Shown here: piece by piece, positions 15,513 to 20,612 of the stretch
How positions within the stretch are numbered: position 1 is the first letter of the stretch
How the letters are laid out: each line of letters opens with the position of its first letter
Assembly (NCBI GenBank): GCA_021783435.1
Contig: JAJXUC010000058.1
Span: 1-20,612, forward strand
Length of the DNA: 20,612 nucleotides
Source: Pseudomonadota bacterium
Lineage (GTDB): Bacteria > Pseudomonadota > Gammaproteobacteria > Burkholderiales > Burkholderiaceae
Reading direction: 5' to 3'
Notes under the pieces: model-generated
Database searches by the model: none
What the model saw: only the letters and a program-made list of their open reading frames with translations
What the model was told of the DNA's origin: nothing
Translations under genes and position numbers: made by a program

Positions 15513-16318
15513 TGCTGGGCCTGGAATACGCCTTCATGCGCCATGCCCTGCTGGCCGGCAGCAGCATCGCCGTGGCCAGCGCGGCGGTGGGGTATTTCGT
15601 CACGCTGCGGCGCCAGGCCTTCGCCGCGCACGCGCTGTCGCATGTCGGCTTCACCGGCGCGGCGGGCGCCATTCTGCTGGGCTTGAGCCCTTATCTGGGG
15701 CTGTTCGCCTTCACCGTGACGACCGGCATCGGCCTGTCGCTGGCCGGTGCGCGGCTGCGCCAGCGCGACATCGGCATCGGCATGGTGCTCATGTTCGCGC
15801 TCGGCCTGGGCGTGTTGTTCCTCAACCTCTACACCGCCAATGCCCAGGCGGCGATGAGCATCCTGTTCGGCAGCATCGTGGGCATCACGGCATGGCAGGC
15901 GGGTCTGTCGGTCGCCGTGGCGCTGGCCTGCCTGCTGGCGCTGGCCGCCATCTTCCGACCGTTGTGCCTGGCCAGCGTCAATCCCGAGGCGGCGCGCGCG
16001 CGCGGCGTGCCGGTGGGCCTGCTCGACCTGCTGTTCCTCGGCTTGGTGGCCGTGACGGTGGCCATCGCCGTGCCGGTGATCGGCGCATTGCTCATCTTCG
16101 CCTTTCTCATCGGCCCGGCGGCCGCGGCTCAGGCTCTGGCGCGCAGCCTGGGCCGCGGCGTCCTGCTGGCCATGCTGCTGGGCCTGCTGCTGACCTGGGC
16201 GGGGCTGACGGCGGCCTACTACATCGGCTATCCGGCCAGCACCTGGATCGCCTCGCTCAGTTTCGCGCTGTACGTCGCGGCGCATGCCGTGAGGAAAGGC
16301 CGTGGCGCGTCCAATTGA
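15509..16318 (+). CDS. znuB: Zinc/manganese ABC transporter permease (ABC-3 family)
   Basis: 269 aa, strongly hydrophobic, with about eight predicted membrane helices, as in the ZnuB/MntB family. Family segments include RHALLAGSSIAVASAAVGYFVTLRR near the start, AHALSHVGFTGAAGA (the coupling region is usually H-x-x-F/V-x-G) and VPVIGALLIFAFLIGPAAAA. It forms the inner-membrane channel for the metal delivered by the binding protein. It starts at the ATGA overlap with znuC, and its last 17 nt overlap the GTG start of the regulator gene. Confidence 0.92.
   Translation: MMLGLEYAFMRHALLAGSSIAVASAAVGYFVTLRRQAFAAHALSHVGFTGAAGAILLGLSPYLGLFAFTVTTGIGLSLAGARLRQRDIGIGMVLMFALGLGVLFLNLYTANAQAAMSILFGSIVGITAWQAGLSVAVALACLLALAAIFRPLCLASVNPEAARARGVPVGLLDLLFLGLVAVTVAIAVPVIGALLIFAFLIGPAAAAQALARSLGRGVLLAMLLGLLLTWAGLTAAYYIGYPASTWIASLSFALYVAAHAVRKGRGASN
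16291..16299 (+). promoter_or_regulatory. Ribosome binding site deciding the regulator start
   Basis: GAGGAAAGG lies inside the end of the permease gene, with its GAGG core 7 nt before GTG 16302. It favours the GTG over the later in-frame ATG at 16341, which has no such site. Confidence 0.7.
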
Positions 16319-16775
16319 GCCGGCGCGGCAAGCGCAGCCCATGCGCGGCGCGGCGGACTTGCTGCGCGCGCATGGGCTGCGCGCAACACCGGCGGCGCTG
16401 GCCGTGCTCGCCACGCTCGATGCCAGCGCTGCGCCCCTGACGCACGAGGTCATCGCCACGCGCTTGCCGCAGGCCACGCCCGTGGCCCGGATCGACCGGG
16501 TCACGCTGTACCGGGTGCTCGAGCGCATGACCCGCTGCGGCCTGCTGCACCGCTTCCAGGGGCAGGACCGCATCTGGCGTTTCAGCCTCGGCGCCAAGGG
16601 CGGTGTGGCCGGCATGTTCGAGTGCACCCGCTGCCACAGCGTCGCGCCGCTTCCCGGCGACCCGGCGCTTCCCGGCATGCTCGCCCAGGTTCAGCACAAG
16701 TTGCGCGAGCAGGGCCTGGAGGGCGTGGCCGCCGAACTGACCGTGCATGGCCTTTGCAAGGGCTGCCGGGACTGA
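16302..16775 (+). CDS. zur: Fur-family transcriptional regulator, probably zinc-responsive (Zur-like)
   Basis: 157 aa from GTG 16302, chosen because of the strong ribosome site at 16291-16299. Residues about 18-95 form the winged-helix DNA-binding domain (GLRATPAALAVL; recognition part RVTLYRVLERM). Two CxxC pairs, C108/C111 and C152/C155, form the structural zinc site of the family. The His cluster that normally precedes the first CxxC (HHDH or HHHH) is absent: the sequence reads GGVAGMFECTRCH, so the regulatory metal site must use other ligands. As the last gene of the metal-uptake operon it probably represses it when metal is sufficient. The gene symbol is by context; a Fur- or Mur-like role cannot be excluded. 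It ends 1 bp before the stop codon of a convergent small gene. Confidence 0.85.
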   Translation: MARPIEPARQAQPMRGAADLLRAHGLRATPAALAVLATLDASAAPLTHEVIATRLPQATPVARIDRVTLYRVLERMTRCGLLHRFQGQDRIWRFSLGAKGGVAGMFECTRCHSVAPLPGDPALPGMLAQVQHKLREQGLEGVAAELTVHGLCKGCRD

Positions 16776-16776
16776 G

Positions 16777-16938
16777 TCAAAGATGGCCGGCCGCGGTGCC
16801 CGCCAGCCAGGACACCACGCTGGCCATCAGAAAGATCAGGAACTTGGTGTTGGTCTCCAGGCCCAGGTTCTCGAACAGGCGCTTGAAGCCCCAGACCGCA
16901 AAAGGGTAGGACACGAAAGAAACGACCAGGCCGAACAT
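16777..16938 (-). CDS. Small two-helix membrane protein, 53 aa
   Basis: 53 aa from ATG 16938. Two hydrophobic segments, GLVVSFVSYPFAVWGF (3-18) and FLIFLMASVVSWLAGTAAG (about 33-51), are separated by a charged turn (KRLFENLGLETNTK), the layout of a small inner-membrane hairpin protein. I recognise no named family. It is convergent with the Fur-family regulator, with a single base between the two stop codons. The frame is open far upstream, but that part is only the antisense of the LysR gene region. No clear ribosome site is visible, which keeps confidence moderate. Confidence 0.6.
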   Translation of the reverse strand: MFGLVVSFVSYPFAVWGFKRLFENLGLETNTKFLIFLMASVVSWLAGTAAGHL

Positions 16939-17030
16939 GGCGACGTGCTTGCGGGATGGAGCAAGGTGCCGATTATGCGCAAGCCACCCGGGCCAGGCTG
17001 TGTGCGCCTGTAACAGCGCGGCCAGGTGAC

Positions 17031-17978
17031 TCAGGCGGCGGCGTCGGGGGCCGTCGCTGCCTGCGCTGCGTGCGACCAGGGCCACTGGATCGGATTGGCG
17101 AAGCAGTCCTTCAGATAGTCGATCCACAATCGCTGGCGCAGCGGCATGTGCTTGCGCTGCGCGAACACGACATGGATGCCCACGGGAGGCGCGGCGAAGT
17201 CGGCCAGCACTTCCACCAGCCGGCCGGCGGCCAGGTCGTCGCCCACTTCCCACATCGAGCGCCAGGCCAGACCGTGGCCCTCCAGGCACCATTGGTGCAG
17301 AACCGCGCCGTCGGTGCAGTCCAGCGCGCCGCTGACGCGCAGGTGCAGGGGCTCGCCGTCGACCTGGAACACCCAGCCGCGCGGCTGACTGGCGACCGAG
17401 GAGTAGGGCAGGCAGCGATGGCGCTGGAGATCCTGCGGGTTTTGCGGTACGCCGTGGCTGCGGACATAGGCGGGCGAGGCCACGCAGGCGCGGCGGCTTT
17501 CCCCCAGGCGCACGCTGACCAGCGAGGAGTCGGCCAGCGTGCCTACGCGCACGGCACAGTCGTAGCCCTCGTTGACCAGGTCGACCAGGCGGTCCGTCAG
17601 GTCGAGCGAGAGCGTGACCTCCGGGTTGCGCTGCAGGAATTCCGGCACCAGCGGCGCCACATGTTTGCGGCCGAACCCGGCCGGAGCGGTGATGCGCAGG
17701 TGGCCGCTCGCCTTGACCCCGCCCGCGGTAACGCTGGACTCGGCGCTTTGCAGATCCGCCAGCAGCCGCTGGCAGTCTTCCAGGAAGGAAACGCCCTCGT
17801 GCGTGAGCGAGATGCGGCGGGTGGTCCGCACCAGCAGTTTGACGCCCAGGCGCGCCTCCAGTGCGTCGATGCGCCTGCCGATGATGGCTGGGGCTACCCC
17901 CTCGGCATGGGCAGCGGCAGTCAGGCTGCCCCGGTTGGCCACGGCGACGAAGGTTTCGATCTGTTTGAGGCGATCCAC
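17031..17978 (-). CDS. LysR-family transcriptional regulator
   Basis: 315 aa, normal family length. The N-terminal winged helix (1-60) reads from GTG 17978: [18 protein letters not shown], then [23 protein letters not shown], then [19 protein letters not shown]. Residues about 90-300 are the two-lobed effector-binding domain ([41 protein letters not shown]). GTG is the only start that gives the standard N-terminus; GGAAA lies a few bases upstream. It is divergent from the malate synthase gene with a 284-bp gap, so it may regulate itself and possibly aceB, but close relatives regulate many functions and the effector cannot be read from sequence. Confidence 0.93.
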   Translation of the reverse strand: MDRLKQIETFVAVANRGSLTAAAHAEGVAPAIIGRRIDALEARLGVKLLVRTTRRISLTHEGVSFLEDCQRLLADLQSAESSVTAGGVKASGHLRITAPAGFGRKHVAPLVPEFLQRNPEVTLSLDLTDRLVDLVNEGYDCAVRVGTLADSSLVSVRLGESRRACVASPAYVRSHGVPQNPQDLQRHRCLPYSSVASQPRGWVFQVDGEPLHLRVSGALDCTDGAVLHQWCLEGHGLAWRSMWEVGDDLAAGRLVEVLADFAAPPVGIHVVFAQRKHMPLRQRLWIDYLKDCFANPIQWPWSHAAQAATAPDAAA

Positions 17979-17998
17979 GGGGTTTCCAGGAGCTGGCT

Positions 17999-18031
17999 GG
18001 TTGCAAACCAGTGTTTAGGTTGCACACTAAA
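17999..18031. promoter_or_regulatory. Candidate LysR-type binding region
   Basis: TTTAG (18014-18018) and CTAAA (18027-18031) form a dyad that pairs at 14 of 18 positions overall. AGTGT (18010-18014) and ACACT (18024-18028) form an overlapping dyad with a 9-bp spacer. GGTTGCA is repeated at 17999-18005 and 18018-18024, 19 bp apart. Partly symmetric T-N11-A-type sites next to a divergent LysR gene are typical of this family. The dyad lies 35 bp upstream of the LysR start codon. Confidence 0.45.
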
Positions 18032-18262
18032 GGTAGATTTGGCTTTATTACCCCCATGAGTGTCAATAGTGATTTGCCCCGGGTTCACGCCGGCGCAGCC
18101 CCAAGGGTCGCGATTCCTCCTAAACTTTGCAGTGCAACATCGGCGCCGCGTTTTTTCCCCTGCGCTGCCCTTGCCACGAGGCCGGGCCGCACAAGGACAG
18201 CATTTCGGTCATTGCCGCGCCGCACAATTCCAGACATCGACCGCAATTTCCAGGAGAACCGC

Positions 18263-19849
18263 ATGAAGGCCAGCGACCTGCCCCAGGGCATCCGTATCAC
18301 CGCTTCACACATCCCCGCGTTCGACACCGTCCTCACGCCCGAGGCGCTGGGTTTCGTGGCCCGATTGCACCGTGCCTTTGAACCGCGCCGCCAGGAATTG
18401 CTTGCCGCGCGCGTGGCGCGCACCAAGCGCCTGGACGCCGGCGAAAAGCCGGACTTCCTGCCGGAAACGCAGGCCATTCGCGAGGGCGACTGGACCATCG
18501 CCCCATTGCCGAAGGCGCTGGAGCGCCGCCGTGTCGAAATCACCGGGCCAGTCGACCGCAAAATGGTCATCAACGCCTTCAACTCCGGCGCTGACAGCTA
18601 TATGGCCGACTTCGAGGACGCCAACACCCCCGACTGGGACAACCAGATCCAGGGCCAGATCAACCTCTGCGAAGCCGTGCGGCGCACGATCAGCCTGGAG
18701 CAGAACGGCAAGACCTACCGGCTCAACGACACCATCGCCACGCTGCAGGTGCGCCCGCGCGGCTGGCACCTGGACGAAAAGCACATGCAGGTGGACGGCC
18801 AGCGCGTCAGCGGCGCGCTGTTCGACTTCGGCCTGTTCCTGTTCCACAACGCCAAGGAACAGCTCGCGCGCGGCGCCGGCCCCTATTTCTACCTGCCCAA
18901 GCTCGAAAGCCATCTCGAGGCGCGGCTGTGGAATGATGTGTTCGTGCTGGCGCAGCGCGAACTGGGCATGCCTCAGGGCTCCATCAAGGCCACGGTGCTG
19001 GTCGAGACCATCCTCGCGGCGTTCGAGATGGACGAAATCCTCTACGAACTGCGCGAACACAGCGCCGGCCTCAACGCCGGGCGCTGGGATTACATCTTCA
19101 GCGCGATCAAGAAATTCAAGCTCGACCGCGACTTCTGTCTCGCCGACCGTGCGCAAATCACCATGAACGTGCCGTTCATGCGCGCCTACGGCCTGCTGCT
19201 GCTCAAGACCTGCCACAGGCGCAAGGCGCCCGCGATCGGCGGGATGAGCGCGCTCATCCCGATCAAGAACGATCCCGAGAAGAACGCCAAGGCCATGGAG
19301 GGCATCCGCGCCGACAAGCGCAGGGACGCCACCGACGGTTACGACGGCGGCTGGGTGGCCCACCCCGGGCTGGTGCAGCCGGCGATGGAGGAGTTCGTCG
19401 CCGTGCTCGGCGACAGGCCCAACCAGATCGCCAAGACCCGCGACGACGTGCACGTGAGCGGCGCCGACCTGTTGAACTTCCAGCCCGAGCAGCCGATCAC
19501 CGAGGCGGGCCTGCGCAACAACATCAACGTCGGCATCCACTACCTCGGCGCCTGGCTGTCCGGCAGCGGCGCCGTCCCCATTCACAATCTGATGGAGGAC
19601 GCCGCCACCGCCGAGATCTCGCGCAGCCAGGTCTGGCAGTGGATCCACAGCCCCAAGGGCGTGCTGGCCGACGGCCGCAAGGTCACCGCCGAGTTGGTGC
19701 GCGGGCTGATTCCCGAGGAACTGGCCAAGGTCAGGTCCACCGGCGCCGAAGGCCAGTTCGACAAGGCGGCGCAGATTTTCGAGCGCATGGCCACGGGCGA
19801 GGCATTCATCGAATTCCTCACCCTGCCGCTGTACGAGGAGCTGGGCTGA
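18263..19849 (+). CDS. aceB: Malate synthase A
   Basis: 528 aa, normal for the A isoform (about 530). It condenses glyoxylate with acetyl-CoA to malate in the glyoxylate shunt. The family signature [14 protein letters not shown] is at 264-277, the catalytic Arg in VRPRGWHL (R166), the conserved [13 protein letters not shown] at 358-370, and the catalytic base Asp in [14 protein letters not shown] (D446). The start at ATG 18263 has AGGAG (18252-18256) 6 nt before it and gives the usual N-terminus; the frame is open upstream to 18011 but that part has no family similarity. aceA (isocitrate lyase) is not in the window. Transcription ends at the terminator at 19947-19978. Confidence 0.97.
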   Translation: MKASDLPQGIRITASHIPAFDTVLTPEALGFVARLHRAFEPRRQELLAARVARTKRLDAGEKPDFLPETQAIREGDWTIAPLPKALERRRVEITGPVDRKMVINAFNSGADSYMADFEDANTPDWDNQIQGQINLCEAVRRTISLEQNGKTYRLNDTIATLQVRPRGWHLDEKHMQVDGQRVSGALFDFGLFLFHNAKEQLARGAGPYFYLPKLESHLEARLWNDVFVLAQRELGMPQGSIKATVLVETILAAFEMDEILYELREHSAGLNAGRWDYIFSAIKKFKLDRDFCLADRAQITMNVPFMRAYGLLLLKTCHRRKAPAIGGMSALIPIKNDPEKNAKAMEGIRADKRRDATDGYDGGWVAHPGLVQPAMEEFVAVLGDRPNQIAKTRDDVHVSGADLLNFQPEQPITEAGLRNNINVGIHYLGAWLSGSGAVPIHNLMEDAATAEISRSQVWQWIHSPKGVLADGRKVTAELVRGLIPEELAKVRSTGAEGQFDKAAQIFERMATGEAFIEFLTLPLYEELG

Positions 19850-19878
19850 CCCGATACGGGCCCGCTTGGCAGGGCGGC

Positions 19879-19906
19879 GCAGGCACCGGGTTCAGCCGGT
19901 GCCTGC
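19879..19906 (+). other. Hairpin 1 in the aceB 3' region
   Basis: Arms GCAGGCACCGG (19879-19889) and CCGGTGCCTGC (19896-19906) pair perfectly over 11 bp with a GTTCAG loop, 29 nt after the aceB stop. No U-run follows. It may stabilise the 3' end of the mRNA, or be part of a processed 3' RNA together with the two hairpins after it. Confidence 0.7.
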
Positions 19907-19915
19907 CTTGGCGCC

Positions 19916-19936
19916 ATCGGGGCGTGCAGCCCCGAT
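19916..19936 (+). other. Hairpin 2 in the aceB 3' region
   Basis: Arms ATCGGGG (19916-19922) and CCCCGAT (19930-19936) pair perfectly over 7 bp with a 7-nt loop, between hairpin 1 and the terminator. Confidence 0.65.
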
Positions 19937-19946
19937 AGCATCTGCA

Positions 19947-19978
19947 CCTCGGAAGCGATTCCGGGGTTTTTCTTTTTG
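19947..19978 (+). terminator. Intrinsic terminator of aceB
   Basis: Stem CCTCGGAA (19947-19954) with TTCCGGGG (19959-19966), eight pairs including one T-G wobble, closed by a GCGA tetraloop of the stable GNRA type, then TTTTTCTTTTT. It is a textbook Rho-independent terminator and separates aceB from the dehydrogenase gene. Confidence 0.9.
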
Positions 19979-20026
19979 TGCCATGCAGGGTAGGCACTTT
20001 CATCGCACCATTTTCGAGGAGTCAAG

Positions 20027-20612
20027 ATGAAGATTCGCGATCTGTCTGGACAAGTTGCCGTCATCACCGGGGCGTCGAGCGGCATCGGCGCCGCCGCGGC
20101 GCGCGCGCTGGTTGCCGAGGGTATGCAGGTGGTGCTTGCGGCGCGTTCGGCGAGCAAGCTGGAGGTGCTGGCCAAGGAACTCGGGGAACGCGCCCTGGCG
20201 GTGCCGACCGACGTGGGCGACGAGGCCCAGGTCCGCCGCCTGTTCGACGCCGTGAAGGACCGCTTCGGCGGCCTCGACCTGCTGTTCAACAACGCCGGGG
20301 TGGGTTACCACGGTCCTTTGGAGCATGGCAAGACGGCCGAGTGGAAGGCGACCATCGATGCCAATCTATGGGGCGTGCTGTTCTGCACGCGTGCCGCCAT
20401 TCCGCTCTTGCGCGGGCGCACGGGCGCGATGATCAACACCGTGTCCAGCGTGGGCGGGCGGCGGGGCATTGAGGGCTGGGCGGTATACAACGCCACCAAG
20501 TTCGCCGTGGTCGGCATGCACGACGCCTTGCGCAAGGAACTGGGGCCGGAGGGCATCCGGGTCTCGCTGATCGAGCCTGGAGCGGTCTATACCGATTGGG
20601 GCTACAACGTGC
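20027..20612 (+). CDS. Short-chain dehydrogenase/reductase (cut by window edge)
   Basis: 195 codons are visible from ATG 20027 to the window end; a typical member has about 240-330, so the C-terminus is missing. GAGGA (20016-20020) lies 6 nt before the start. It is a Rossmann-fold classical SDR: cofactor loop TGASSGIG (14-21), NNAG (88-91), N113, S141 and the catalytic YNATK (Y154, K158). Arg40 after the second strand, without an acidic residue there, suggests NADPH rather than NADH. The substrate cannot be read from the sequence. It follows the aceB terminator by 48 nt, so it has its own promoter, which I could not define. Confidence 0.93.
   Translation, partial: MKIRDLSGQVAVITGASSGIGAAAARALVAEGMQVVLAARSASKLEVLAKELGERALAVPTDVGDEAQVRRLFDAVKDRFGGLDLLFNNAGVGYHGPLEHGKTAEWKATIDANLWGVLFCTRAAIPLLRGRTGAMINTVSSVGGRRGIEGWAVYNATKFAVVGMHDALRKELGPEGIRVSLIEPGAVYTDWGYNV

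Noticed and set aside
18011..18262. N-terminal extension of malate synthase to position 18011
   Set aside because: No family similarity, and the strong AGGAG ribosome site marks ATG 18263. The extension crosses the LysR-aceB regulatory region.

Overview
The window is GC-rich chromosomal DNA of a proteobacterium. The protein sequences look like a betaproteobacterium, probably Burkholderiales (Thiomonas-like). This rests on protein resemblance and the hemE-priA pairing; no rRNA or other taxonomic marker is present. I see no mobile element, CRISPR array, tRNA or rRNA.

Left part (1-8889, all minus strand): a five-gene operon-like row. In transcription order it holds a circularly permuted ATP-grasp protein (473 aa), an alpha-E protein (316 aa, start codon directly after the previous stop), a large transglutaminase-DUF2126 fusion (1144 aa), an ATP-grasp/alpha-E fusion (853 aa) and the N-terminal part of a second transglutaminase-like protein cut by the window edge. 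This family set is widespread and was predicted from genome comparison to perform peptide ligation and processing, but its substrate is not established. A 17-bp-arm inverted repeat lies just upstream of the first gene.

Middle part (9094-13598, minus strand): priA, then a 432-bp gene-free and locally AT-rich interval, then hemE and a 206-aa hypothetical protein. The priA-hemE interval is the most striking element of the window. It has three DnaA boxes that match TTATNCACA exactly and three one-mismatch boxes. Four of these form two strong+weak pairs with identical 3-bp gaps. It also has a 71% AT stretch and a perfect IHF consensus. I propose it as a candidate chromosomal replication origin. 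All seven complete or partial genes to its left run leftward, and most genes to its far right run rightward, as expected for forks leaving such a site.

Right part (13762-16775, plus strand): a translationally coupled metal-uptake operon: periplasmic binding protein, ATPase with a His-rich tail, membrane permease and a Fur-family (Zur-like) regulator. An inverted repeat overlapping a plausible promoter precedes it and could be the operator of that regulator. A 53-aa two-helix membrane protein and a LysR regulator follow on the minus strand. The malate synthase gene aceB (glyoxylate shunt) is divergent from the LysR gene and ends in a strong intrinsic terminator preceded by two further hairpins. 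A short-chain dehydrogenase gene runs off the right edge.
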